NCBI GenBank assembly: GCA_022315425.1
Contig: JAIUPT010000030.1
Coordinates: 62,001 to 126,000 of the forward strand
Source of the DNA: Pseudevernia furfuracea
Lineage: Eukaryota > Ascomycota > Lecanoromycetes > Lecanorales > Parmeliaceae
Length of the DNA: 64,000 nt
Direction: 5' to 3'
In this document: positions 35,639 through 46,065 of the stretch, piece by piece
Layout: each line of letters opens with the position of its first letter
Position numbering within the stretch: position 1 is the stretch's first letter
Notes under the pieces: generated by a model
Seen by the model: the letters and a program-made list of their open reading frames with translations, nothing else
Told to the model about the DNA's origin: nothing
Database searches by the model: none
Position numbers and translations under genes: made by a program

Positions 35639-37727
35639 ATGTCGCTTATCCAGGTCCAAGGCCAAGGTGGCCATGGCGTAGGTATGTGACCGTGCCTCTG
35701 TTCTCCCACTGGGACAAAGATAAGCGCTCTGGCATGCAATCATGTCACCTGTCCCTCGCACCGTATCCTCTCACCATATCAAATCAATTCGACCACTCAC
35801 GTTTCAAAGTCCCTGGTACAAGATGGCCCGCCTGAAACGTTGCACGAAACAACCAGCTCTCCGCGCTTCTGCTAACAACCTGTCTTCCACAACAGCATCA
35901 CTGAGAGAACCGTCGCCTGGCCTCACTGCAAATTTGCCATCCAACAACCCCTTTCGCAATCGTGCTGCATCACCAGCCAACAGCCTTCCATCTCCTGTCA
36001 ACACTACCTTCAACAACATCCCAAGTAGGGCTCCTGAAAGACCCTTGTCTCGAAATCCTTTCCTCGATCAGCCAGATAAGAACGACGCTACAACCATACA
36101 AGTGAGGCAGACGTCTCCTGAGAGACGACCATCTGCAATGCCTGGAAGATCGTCACCAAGGAAGCCGGCGTTGACTGGACACGCCGTTGATCTTTTTGTG
36201 AGTCTCTCGATGCTCATATCGATCGCGTTGAAATCTGTCGATACTGACTTCGCGCCTTCTAGGATAACCTCACGCTCAATGATGGGCCTTCAACCAACGG
36301 CGCGCCACCGAAAGGCATGCCTCCTCCGTATACCGATCGACCACCACGATCAGAAAATTACCCTCCGAAGCCTACCAATGGCCTATCCGGACACCATCCA
36401 TCACGATCACAGGAAGAGAACAAGCATCGACCACACACGGGAAGAAGACCTCAAGGGCCGGAGCAGGACATCTTTGCCGATCCACCAGACGCGAGAAGAC
36501 CACAAAGACGGCCCACCAGACGAAACTCAGATTCGTCAATCGCCAGTAAGCAGTTGAGCCCGGAAGAGGAGGCTAGGCGACGTCATCGCAAAGCGCGAGA
36601 AGCCAGACATCGAGACAGAGAGAACAAGGGCAAACCTCCAACGTCGAGGTCGGGAAAGCCAAACCGACGTATAGATCTCATTGACTCTCTTGATGTCACA
36701 AGCATCCACGGCATTGGTAGTGAGTGGCCTAGTCGAAAAGTTTGTCAATGCGAGATCTCTCACACTGACCTTTCGTATAGTGTTCCATCATGACGGCCCC
36801 TTTGATGCTTGCAACCCCCATCGCAACCGCAAAGGCTCGGAACGTGCACCAATGCAAGCATTCGCGAAAGACTCAGCCAATAATACAATTGGCGGCTCTG
36901 GTCCAGTCCACAAAGAAATCAACTTCGCCCAGTTTCACGGCCGTGGAGAAGAAGGTTTCACCGATTTTGCAACCTCCGGGGCTGTCAAACCTCAACCAGA
37001 ATCTGGAATCGAGTTTGAATCTTACGCAGGCTCCAGCGCTCCAGTGAGAAGAGGTCCAGGTGTACGGCCAGGCATCGATCGAACATCGAGCTTCAATCCC
37101 ACTTCTCGTGTTGATCCCGTCCATGGCGAAGAGAGTCTGGGTCTCGGTACCAGCACATTCCTTGAGGGTGCCCCGGCAGCTCGCACAGCTATCCAACGTC
37201 GTGAATCCGAAAATGAACAGATACCGGGCATGGGTAATGCGGGTGGCCTGGGCAGAAAGAGGAGTCTAGCCCAAAAGATCAGGGGGATAAGCAATTCGAA
37301 TCGCGGCGGTGCTGTTGCTGGACCTGCAAAGACCACCAGCCCAAACGGCTTCTACGAACGCACTACTAGCCCCACAAGTCCTGGAGAAGTACAAAGCGCA
37401 GGCGGCATGCATAGGATTACGGAAAGTAATAACCCATTCTTCAATGATTACGATGACGCCTATGAGAGAAAGGGACAGAAGATTCAGATCGCCGAGCAAC
37501 GAATGCGGAACGGTAGCATTGGAGGTGGTGAGGATCAGATCAATGCAAGGGCTAGGGCTATGAGCAGTCCCAAGCGTGCGCCTACGGGAGGAATGCTGGA
37601 GAGAAGATTTACTAATGATGGAGCAACTGGTGGTTCGGCGGAGCCTAGCGGTGGCGGTGGATTTCTGAGTAGGGTAAAGAGTCTGAAGGGTGGCAAGAAA
37701 GTGAGACCTGAGAGGAGAGAATACTGA
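35639..37727 (+). CDS. PAL1: Pal1 cell-morphology protein
   Basis: Best model: exons 35639-35681, 35896-36197, 36263-36719 and 36781-37727; 582 aa. The first intron is 214 bp, with GCTAAC branch and ACAACAG acceptor. The Pal1 signature lies across exons 3-4: IHGIGMFHHDGPFDACNPHRN, then APMQAF and DSANNTIGGSGP. N-terminal SNNPFRNRA and NPFLDQ are NPF motifs, which bind EH domains of endocytic adaptors; another is SNNPFFNDY near the C-terminus. Pal1 proteins act at the cell cortex and sites of endocytosis and growth. The C-terminus is basic (KSLKGGKKVRPERREY). The first exon is the weak point: translation could start at the in-frame ATG at 35823 if that intron is not used. Confidence 0.82.
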
Positions 37728-38298
37728 TGAATATACGCTGGTGGTTCAAGAGATGATGGGTGTAACGATAAGTCTGGGAAAAGGCAGATGGTCCATGAAT
37801 TGCCTGGCTGCAATGTTACTTGGACAGAAACACACGGGCGTTTGGAAGCGCTTGCAGTGGCTGATGGGCTCCCTGCGACACGGCGGTGATGAATCCTAAA
37901 ATCATAAGGGCAGCAAAGGCCGCTTCGGCATTCCAACGAGTCCCATATCAGGGTAGATTGGACAAAGACAGGACAGAATCACGAATATTTCACTTGACGG
38001 ATCTTCCGTGCTCGTGTCAAGGCCTTGCTTTGGTGACGTAGACTGTATCGACAGTAGAGTACATGAAAGTCCATCGAGCGCCCTATCCACAACTGGTTCC
38101 ACAGATACAAACCCGGTGATTTATCTCGTTGAAATCGCATAGCAGCCCTGGCACGAATCTCAAGCCAGCCATCCATCTCCGAGCGTGTGCCGAAAAGTCT
38201 TTGCGAACTGATTCCCCCCTTCCCCCCTTCCCTCTCTCTCTCTCTCTCTCAAAACAAACAAACAAACAAAACACACCACACCACTCCACTCCTCCACA
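37728..38298. other. intergenic between convergent genes
   Basis: 571 bp between PAL1 and SF3B5. Near 38228-38270 there is a CT dinucleotide run followed by AAAC repeats. Nothing else is supported. Confidence 0.55.
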
Positions 38299-38720
38299 CT
38301 ACTCCACCACCTCGGGCGGATTCCCCACGGGCCGGACCATGCGCTCGATCAGGGCCCCCCGGACCCGCTCGCGGCACTCGCCCAGCCCGAGCGCCATGTA
38401 GCTCAGGAGGGGCGGGTGGCCGACGTACGAGGCGTACGAGTCGCGGTGGATGTTGGCGGTCCACTCGAAGCGGGTGGTGTCGGCGTGGCCGGTGCCGACG
38501 TAGCGCGCCTGCAGGGCCTCGAGCTGTTGCTGGGTGCGGAGTTTGTCGGCCTGGAAGGGGGGGTTAGTGGTGGAGGGGAGGAAGAAGGGGGGGGGAGGGA
38601 GGGAAGGGGGGGAGGGGGGGAAGGAAAGGAGGTGAGGGGGGGTGGGAAGGAAAGGAGAGGAAAGGAGGGGGTTGTGGGGGTGGGGATGGGGGAGGGAGGG
38701 AAGGGGGCGGGACGTACCAT
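38299..38720 (-). CDS. SF3B5: splicing factor SF3b subunit 5 (SF3b10/Ysf3)
   Basis: Two minus-strand exons: 38720-38718 (only the ATG) and 38550-38299; 84 aa. After the start Met the protein reads ADKLRTQQQLEALQARYVGTG, then HADTTRFEW, RDSYASYVGHPPLLSYMAL and ending VRPVGNPPEVVE. This is close to the whole-length SF3B5 consensus. It is a small structural subunit of the SF3b particle of U2 snRNP, which recognises the branch site. The 167-bp intron starts GTACGT directly after ATG and is almost pure C/T on the coding strand, ending CCCTTCCAG. Codon use is very GC-rich, unlike the PAL1 gene next door. Confidence 0.93.
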
Positions 38721-39050
38721 GGTGAGTGTGAGTGTGAGTGTGAGTGGGGTGGATGAAGGTGGATGGTTGATGGATGATGGATGATGGATGGGGAGGTTGT
38801 GGTTTATAACATGCCTTGAGGTAAGGTAGGCAAAGGAGGTTTATAAGAGTGAGCGCCGGGTACTAGGAGTGCTCTGACTTGGTCTAAGACGGACCTCTCA
38901 CCTCGAACAATACATCTCCTACGCCGACACTACCGACAGATACCTTATGCTGCCCTGTTCACTATATTAAAAAAAAAAAAGTCTTACAATTCGATAAGCG
39001 TACTGCGGCGTCTCGAAACCACGCTTCTGCCACCATCCGCGACATCTAAA
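38721..39050. promoter_or_regulatory. divergent promoter region
   Basis: 330 bp between the starts of SF3B5 (minus) and the small Pro-rich gene (plus). It contains GTGAGT and GGATGAT short repeats and an A-run at about 38970-38980. Confidence 0.5.
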
Positions 39051-39467
39051 ATGGACACACCGCCCTCACCACCACCACCACCACCACCGCAACAGCCCCC
39101 ACTGCAACCCAACCACCAAACCCCCCCCTCCATCCCTCTCAACTCCCCCCTCCGAACCCACCCCAAACGCGGCCTCCCTCCCACCTTCGCCTCCACCTAC
39201 CCCCACGGCCACATCTCCGGCCATCCCCGCACCGCACCGCAACAAGCCGCCTTTGACGCGCGGAAAGCGGAAATACTACGGACGATGGGGAGTCAGGACA
39301 TCGAAAAGGCGTACGAGGACGTGGTGGGGAAGATTCGGGAGGAGTTGGAGGAAGGCGAGCGGAGGGGCAGGGAGGTGGAGGGGGAGATGGAGAAGTTGAG
39401 GATGGAGAGGGAGATGGAGAGGAGGGTTTGGGGGAAGTTGAGGGGGATGAAGGAGACGGGTGGTTGA
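39051..39467 (+). CDS. small Pro-rich/coiled-coil protein, unrecognised
   Basis: Single exon, 138 aa. The first 50 residues are Pro-rich with a run of seven prolines. A conserved-looking core follows (RGLPPTFASTYPHGHISGHPR, then FDARKAEILRTMG). The last 60 residues form a strongly charged amphipathic helix (IREELEEGERRGREVEGEM), probably a coiled coil. I cannot name the family; the pattern suggests a small subunit of a larger complex, which is inference. It is as GC-rich as the SF3B5 gene it diverges from. Confidence 0.6.
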   Translation: MDTPPSPPPPPPPQQPPLQPNHQTPPSIPLNSPLRTHPKRGLPPTFASTYPHGHISGHPRTAPQQAAFDARKAEILRTMGSQDIEKAYEDVVGKIREELEEGERRGREVEGEMEKLRMEREMERRVWGKLRGMKETGG

Positions 39468-41834
39468 GGGGGTTGGGTTGGAAGGGGGGGATGGAGGGTT
39501 TCAAGATGCGAATTATGGTGGCGAGGGTGGTTGGGGGGGGGATGTCGGGATGCTTACCTACCTAATTCGAATGACGGATTGCGCTCCACCAGGAAGGCGA
39601 GTTCTACGACTTGACTTGGCTGGAAGTGTTTTTCCGCCGCTGTTCCGGAAGCTGGATCCAAGGAATCTCCAAGGTTTTGACCTGGGTTCGCAATTTACTT
39701 GGCAATCCAAGAGTTTCGATCATCCTGGGTGACTTCGACACCACCATGGCTGGGGCGGAAGTATGGAGTTCTGGACCCAAGGTATCCGCGATCTAGAGCT
39801 AGGGGAGCTATTGCACAAACGATTGATCGGGTATGTGATATAACGGGGCAAGACTTGGTCCCAGATGAACATATCGAAGCTTGCGAGGACGAGAACTTTG
39901 CACATTGGGTATCAATCTGAGGTGTTGCACTGACAAAATGTTGCGATAGTGTTTGAGAAAGGGATTTGGGACGAAGGGTGCTCAATGCTGTTGACTACAA
40001 GTGCCCAAAATATGTGACAGTCAAACCCGTGTGCCAGCAGACGCTAAACCTGCTGCGATACTGTTCTATATCCTCCAGACTCTCCATTGCTCCAATGCTA
40101 CCAGCAATTTTTCCAGCTCTCAGAACACTGGATATCTAAAATCTATCCCAGAAACACGGTCGGAGGTCCCATCGGAAGTGTGATTGTCACGCTTTACCGA
40201 ACATCCTCCGCGCCCGGCTGTGTTCTATAGGGTAACGCATTGTCGACAACCTAATCGTATGGCTTGATTGTATGCAGGAGATATCTCGCAATGGTTGTCT
40301 AGCATCACGAAAACGAGGTTCCCGACATTCACAAGTATCAGATAATCAAAAGGGAAGACAGACCCACAGCCAAACGAGCCCTCCAACCTCTTTAATTAAT
40401 AAACAATAGCAGAATATGTGCCTGGGGATTTGCCAAAATCGGACAACCTCGCAAGGAGTTTGGATATTCTATAGACCCCATAGCTTCCAATATTGAAGAC
40501 GTTTTTCTACATGAAAATCAGCCCTTACAAATCCGGTTGTTACACGGATAACGAGGCTTCTGACACCAAAGCTTTTTCTGCTTCGCAGGCCACTAACGGC
40601 ACAGCCATTGCTCCCATCATAGCACAGCCAGTTGTCAACACTGAAGTTGCCGAAACACCAGACGAGATTTGGCCCGCTCGCTGAGATCGTAGAAGAGATG
40701 AAGAAGCTGAAGAAGCTGAAGAACCTGTTGCGATTTGTTGGCATTGCAATCACGGCCCCGTTTTTGTGCCGCGAGAAATGACGCAAAAAAATTCGCAATC
40801 TGACTCACATTGGTTTGTTCGAATCCACACAATAAAAGACTACTCAACAAAGAGCAGCGATGAAAACGACAGTCGCCATCATGAGAGCAACGACGATGAT
40901 ACTTACGTTCTCACCCACAGAGCCGAAGTCCGCCTTTTCAAGGAACAATAAGGAAAGAGCGACGTTCGGCTCAGCGAAGATTACAAAATGCTTGAGGCCG
41001 TCCGATTTTCCAGGAGCGAGTCGAGTCGTTGAATAAGGGCGGTGACAGCAGACCGTTCTCCGAAGACTCGAGAAAAAGGCTGGAGGACTTGAACCTACAA
41101 CTACGGGATGAAAGGGATGACAACGATGCGTACTAAATCGAAACTCAATTACGTGGATGATACGATCGACTTATCAAGGGCTCCAACGGAGCACATCGCA
41201 CACCTGCGGCACATGTCTGAGCTATATCCACAGCGTCGAACCAGGACTGATCCCAAGAAATCATTCCTAGGTAGGCTATCCTTCTGTACGAGTACTCTTG
41301 CTAGGGCAGCGAGTGGATCCCTTTGGTTCTTTTACTTCGGAGGAAAAAGTAGCTGCTTCTACCAAGAAAGGCCGTTGTACGCTGTGGTTGAACCATTCTC
41401 CGTGCGAGAAATTTTATCGTAGCGAGACTGACGAGGCAGTTAAGTAGAATGGGCCAATCTGCAATGGCGTAAGTCTTCCAAAAAAAAAAGTCTATTAAGT
41501 AGCGAGCTTTCTTACCAATTCGCTCGGTTTTTCTAGAGAAAGCGGACTTCATATGCAGAAGTCTATCGTAGCTGAATGAATGGTGAAGATACCTTATGAC
41601 GGTGGTGACGAGTCAAGCATACTTTTCACGACTGTTGAGTATAAAAAAATGCTTTTGCTGGCGAAGTCATTCTTATCACCAGAGAGAGTGTTTTACTTAT
41701 CAACGGATTTGATCGTAGCTGAAATTAGAAGCACTTATTTGGGAGGGAGGGAGGCTGAATTTCCACTCTTTGCAAATATTCCAATTATAAAATATATACA
41801 TTAACAATTCCAATTCGTTCATGGAAGCAAGCCG
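39468..41834. other. gene-poor, AT-richer interval
   Basis: 2.4 kb with only short ORFs on both strands (for example 40493-40684, 40766-40951, 41108-41422 plus). None shows a known domain, and neighbouring ones cannot be spliced into a convincing gene. It marks the start of the gene-poor block up to 45.9 kb. Confidence 0.5.
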
Positions 41835-41955
41835 GCGTTAGTGGTTTAGTGGTAAAATTCGTCGTTGCCATCGACGAGCCGGGTACGTTTAGAAATCTCC
41901 ACCCAACAATAACACACAACTAACATCTTCAGGGGTTCGATTCCCTCCTAACGCA
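41835..41955 (+). tRNA. tRNA-Gly(GCC) split by a 50-nt intron-like insert
   Basis: The 5' part (41835-41882) holds acceptor strand GCGTTAG, D arm with A-box TGGTTTAGTGG, and anticodon arm CGTCG-TTGCCAT-CGACG with anticodon GCC. The 3' part (41933-41955) completes the T arm with B-box GGTTCGATTCC and acceptor CTAACGC plus discriminator A. Without the insert the tRNA is 71 nt, the normal eukaryotic tRNA-Gly length. The T-stem GGGGG/CCCTC then pairs fully (one G-U). The canonical tRNA intron site after base 37 is empty. A T5 terminator follows. Confidence 0.88.
41883..41932 (+). other. GT-AG intron-like insert in the tRNA-Gly gene
   Basis: 50 nt starting GTACGT and ending ACTAACATCTTCAG. The donor, the CTAAC branch motif 9 nt before the terminal CAG and the length all match the protein-gene introns of this window. 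It lies between variable loop and T stem, where tRNA splicing endonuclease does not cut. Because Gs flank both ends, borders shifted by one base give the same product. Confidence 0.75.
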
Positions 41956-41960
41956 ATCAC

Positions 41961-41965
41961 TTTTT
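41961..41965 (+). terminator. Pol III terminator of tRNA-Gly
   Basis: Run of five T beginning 6 nt after the discriminator base. Confidence 0.75.
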
Positions 41966-42635
41966 GCGATTTGATCCTATGTTTTTTGTCCACCTTGAAG
42001 AAGACCGAAACTTGTTCCTATTGGGCATAGATGTGCTTTCTTGGAGCAAAAAAGATTGTGCGAGATTTCAGCCTTGCAGTACTCTAATGCTTGGCATTGC
42101 GGAATGTGATTCGAGTCTCAAATATTTTCATGTTCGAACATGATTTAGACTCAAGCTTGACTTGGAAGAAAGAACAAACAATTTTAATGCATGCCATTTC
42201 CTGGAGTTCCTTCCAAATGCATTCTTTTTCTTCAAACCTGTCTGTTCGCTGCAGGACTGGGGCGGAAATATGAATATTTGTTCTAAATGTCTGTCTCGCA
42301 TCTATCAATTCAAGTCGTTACTGGTCATATCCATACGAAGAGCTCTCCTTTGCAGTGATTCTTGTTCCTATTGTGCCTTAAACAACTCCCAGCCCATGAT
42401 CTGTCGAATTTGGATTCCTCTCTATATTGCTCTGTTTTTACATAAGCGGCCAGTGATCAAGGGTAGAGCCAAAAAAAACAAAGAGGGATAGAAATGTCAT
42501 AAAAGCAAGATACGGCGAGGAGACGAAAACAGCGGCGGTAAGTCTTCCCTCCTGGATTTTGTTGAACTTGGAGGCGGGGCTATGCTTAGTGCGCTGTTGC
42601 GAGTAGACTCACGCCAAGTATACTCGTAGCACGAG

Positions 42636-43089
42636 TCAAGCTCGGCGCAATCCAACAATGTTAATCTCACTTCGCACACGATCATTACACGAAGTCACAC
42701 TCGGCTGTCGACTCAGGCTTTTATAACGTTGAAGAGCTCGAGCTTCGTCAGCCTCAGCCTGCCGGACCTCTGCAAGGCGGGATTGGTTTAGCAAAACGGG
42801 GCGATACAGTAAGCGCACAAGGTCGAAGGCTGCTACACTGGCCACGAACAGTGCGCCAAAATATCCTATGCCTTTTGAATGCCATCCCAAGAAGTAAATT
42901 CGACGAAGCGTTGGTGTGTATCACTGACCTCGAGTTATATTGGAGACGACGATATGATACGCCCAGAGCTTCGCCAATGGCTGATAGAAGGGCTTCCGTT
43001 CCACTAATAACGAGTTCAAGCTTATCAATGCTTCCCCCCACGGGAACCTCGGCTTTGATACAAGAGAGTAAGATTGCTGCTTTACATGA
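42636..43089 (-). CDS. hypothetical protein fragment, two-exon model
   Basis: A tentative minus-strand model: about 43089-42929 and 42837-42636. The first part reads ILLSCIKAEVPVGGSIDKLE and then SGTEALLSAIGEALGV; the second AAFDLVRLLYRPVLL and a charged helix LAEVRQAEADEARAL. A GTCAGT donor and GTGGCCAG acceptor join them in frame. There is no start codon: a stop lies just upstream of the first part. Residue composition looks coding, but I do not recognise a family, and it may be the rest of a decayed gene. It is in the gene-poor block next to the split tRNA-Gly. Confidence 0.3.
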
Positions 43090-43244
43090 TTTTTAGCTTC
43101 CTGATAGTCTTTAGTTTTGTGGCTTTGTGATACACCGTCTTCAATTCCGTTTCTCTTTTCAGCTTCTGTCATTACAAGCTTCTTTACGTACGCAATTGGG
43201 CGTGCTCGTCATGGGACCAACTTCAGCAAGCCGGGATCGCGGGC

Positions 43245-43673
43245 TTGATATTCCATGACAGAATCAACTCGGCAGTCCAGCACATTCTCGGAAGTAATAA
43301 TGCTTTTGTGCTAAAAAAGCTTCTGTCCTATCTCACCGTCCATAAGACGAACATGCGCGATTTGCACGTGGATCCACCCGACTCAACGTTTTCATCAAGA
43401 GAAGAAGAGATTTTCGGACGATCCCTCAGTGAATGTATCAATCGGAGTTCCCGAGTCATTGAGCATTTCCAGGGTTTCGATGGCCACATCATTGGCACTG
43501 TTGAAATCATCATCTCCAACACAAAACGGGCTGTTCAACAGCTTGCTGATGCTGGCCTCGATGGGCAGACATTTGCAAATATCGACGAATCCGGCACAAA
43601 GAGCATGCTTTTATTCAGCTCCTACTGTTTGATATACCTTCTAACAGAGATCGCGCCTGTTCGACAGAGTTAA
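43245..43673 (+). CDS. orphan ORF, helical protein of unknown function
   Basis: An open frame of up to 142 codons. The first clear ATG is near its start and another lies in TNMRDL. The residue mix looks coding, with amphipathic helices (IINS-type AVQHILG, REEEIFGRSLSECI, TKRAVQQLADAG) and a hydrophobic end (LFSSYCLIYLLTEIA). No domain is recognised and no good splice partner was found. It might be a fragment of a longer gene now lost. Confidence 0.35.
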   Translation: MIFHDRINSAVQHILGSNNAFVLKKLLSYLTVHKTNMRDLHVDPPDSTFSSREEEIFGRSLSECINRSSRVIEHFQGFDGHIIGTVEIIISNTKRAVQQLADAGLDGQTFANIDESGTKSMLLFSSYCLIYLLTEIAPVRQS

Positions 43674-44275
43674 CTTTCAAGGAAACAGCCATGAATGGCA
43701 TTAGGTTCATGCAAGACCAGATGATCCCAGAATGTAGTACACACCTATCCTATGGCGGCAATTATTAAATATACGCCTTCCCATGACAATCCCTAGCCTT
43801 CATCATGGCCCTTCTTTTACTGACTTTAAGCCTCAAGCCACATGTACGAGATTTGTTTCTGATACCGCCCTATCTTCTCGATCACAGTTTGACTCCTAGC
43901 TAATCTTATCGGTCGATTTAAGATAAACTAAGCAGCCGAAAATTATTGCGAATCAGTTACAATCCCTCGCTAAACTGTTCATCCGCCACGATATCCAAGA
44001 CACACTCAACGTGTAATTTATACTACCCATTTTCAAATCGATAAGAATAGAAGCATATTGGATATCGACTTACCAACAAACTCGCTGATCTACTGCACAC
44101 AGCCTCAGCCTACAGAATCTACTAATGGGTCGCGATCGATGACACGTTTCTGACTCTCTCCGCTATTCGCGTCTAGCATTTTAAAACTCATTGGAACGCC
44201 GGATCCGACGCACAAGATGTCCGATTTTCCAACTTAGCATCCATGGGATGCCTTTCAACAGTGAGCAGGAATTCA
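43674..44275. other. gene-poor intergenic
   Basis: About 600 bp of AT-rich sequence without a supported ORF or RNA gene. Confidence 0.5.
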
Positions 44276-45210
44276 TCAAGAGGAGCCTCCTCCTGCCTCC
44301 TTCTCGGTGACTGGTCTCTCTACAATACCATTCTCCCATTCGAATCCATACCGCATGAGCTCCCACCAGCCGCGCGATAGTTACTGCATTCCTCATTCTA
44401 TCTTCTGATAGCCCCTTAGCATCAGCGATGCAGTTCCAGAACTACTTCCAAAATCTCTTCGTCCCTGATCTCGAATAGCTCCATCCTCTCGGGCCCATGT
44501 ATCCGAGTAGATTATCTAGACCGTAAAGTGCGAGCCCAAATGGTAAGACATCGGCCTTTGCCCAATCGATGATGCCCGTGACGCGGCCAGTTGACGGCGA
44601 GACGAGCATGTTCATCGGACAGAGGTCTCCATATATAAGAGCCTGAGGATACTGAGGGTGAAAGAGCTCACTCAGCTCTCTTTGTGTACGAGAGACGACA
44701 GCAGTGAACCGAGGAGGCATCGTGAACTCCAAAAGAGTGAGCTTGGGAGATATGATGACTCTGATGATCTCTCGTTGATTTTGCATATCTGGTTGCGGAT
44801 GAAGCCAGCATGCGGCCAAAAAAAAACCTAGCAATTACAAGCGAGTCCGCTGGAACGGCTTACAGCAGCAGTCCACGTAGAGGAGGAGGTCCTGATTCCG
44901 CGTACCTAGCGAAATCCCCAAATCATCCTCAGCTGCTTCGAGGCCTGCTCTGGGTTCAAAGTCGATGGAAAAGAATCCCCCATCTCTATACATGTTACCC
45001 CCGGCAGCTTCTCGATCAACATATACATACCCCCAAGCAACCTTCCTGCTCCCGGCCCCAAATCTCTCCAAAAATAATTCGTCTCCGCAGCGATACCCCC
45101 GTGAATGAGCGAGCCTTCGCCAGCTGGGCCACGGGATGTCGGTTTCCAGAATAATCGAGACGGAATGGCACGATCTTCGCAATCCGTCGTGGGGTTGGCT
45201 GCTTTTTCAT
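44276..45210 (-). pseudogene. broken phosphotransferase (APH-family) gene
   Basis: The minus strand encodes most of a fungal APH/choline-kinase-type protein, but in several frames. An N-terminal part (KIVPFRLDYSG, KARSFTG) and the next part (IHGGIAAETNYFWRDLGPG, YMLIEKLPG) are in different frames. The catalytic loop and metal-binding region is intact within 44834-44445 (ALIYGDLCPMNMLVSPSTG, GIIDWAKADVLPFGLALYG). An in-frame TAG at 44444-44442 follows RFWK, and the frame continues with FWNCIADAKGLSEDRM. A further shift of frame near 44358 separates ARLVGA from MRYGFEWENG. The DxN and DW motifs show the ancestor was probably active. The substrate is unknown. With one stop and at least two frame changes, it is not a working gene. 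Confidence 0.72.
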
Positions 45211-45781
45211 CTTCCACCGCGGGCGTCAGACTTCTGTGACAGCTTGGGGGGAGAGTAAGACAGTGTAGGTAGAGCCGAATTTTCCCCTGGATAGCAAAAA
45301 CGGCACTGCTACAGGTTCTCTCTCTCTCTCCCCCAAGCAAGGGAGCGCGGGCGAGGCCATCAACATTCTGATTCTGTATCGACTCGGAAAGCCGTCAGTC
45401 AGGATGGAAAAAAAGGTTCGAATCGCAATCTCAAGAGAGAGTAAATTATAGTTCCAGATATTCATCACAAAGGACTTAGTTGAAAGTCCTTGGTTGATCA
45501 AAAGTCGTCAGTCTGTCTCTCACTCCATCCAAGAAGAAGACGACGGACGACGGTATGCGAGAGGGTTGAGTGAAGCCTTCATTCGGGCGCTGCTACTCTA
45601 CCGTACTTATTGTAAACGGTGTCGGTCTATAAAAAAAAAATTCATATGCATTGACGGAAAAGGAAAGAATCGCATCCCAATATGTCAAAATGAAAACATC
45701 AAGTAAGAAGAGAAGAAATCACACAAGTACATAGAAAGAAAGAAAGAAAGCATCCGAAGATCAAAAAAAGCCAAAAAAAAT
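45211..45781. other. intergenic
   Basis: About 570 bp upstream of the APH relic and downstream of tRNA-Tyr. It has a CT run (45318-45330) and A-rich repeats (GAAA, 45735-45750). No gene supported. Confidence 0.5.
45773..45780 (-). terminator. Pol III terminator of tRNA-Tyr
   Basis: Eight consecutive T on the minus strand, 1 nt after the tRNA 3' end. Confidence 0.8.
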
Positions 45782-45869
45782 TCCCGTCTCTCGGGATCGA
45801 ACCGAGGACCTCCCGGTAACAAGAGCGACATTTTACAGCCGGATGCTCTTCCAACTGAGCTAAGACGGG
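45782..45869 (-). tRNA. tRNA-Tyr(GTA) with 15-nt canonical intron
   Basis: Minus strand: acceptor CCCGTCT/AGACGGG, A-box TTAGCTCAGTTGG, anticodon loop CTGTAA-A with anticodon GTA, and T arm CTCGG-TTCGATC-CCGAG. A 15-nt intron (AATGTCGCTCTTGTT) lies after base 37, the standard eukaryotic place. The mature tRNA is 73 nt plus CCA. Eukaryotic tRNA-Tyr genes usually carry such an intron. Confidence 0.93.
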
Positions 45870-46065
45870 GATTACACTTCAATTTTTGAGTCACTATTTA
45901 GCAATAGATTATCAGTCAATTTGTGGTATCAAAAGTCCCTCTCAAAGCGAGTACTAGTACTCCGTACCTTCCTTACACAATATCCATCCCCCACGCACCC
46001 ACACCACACCACACCACACCACAACCCACCACAACACACGACACCAACCCACGACCTCACAAAAA

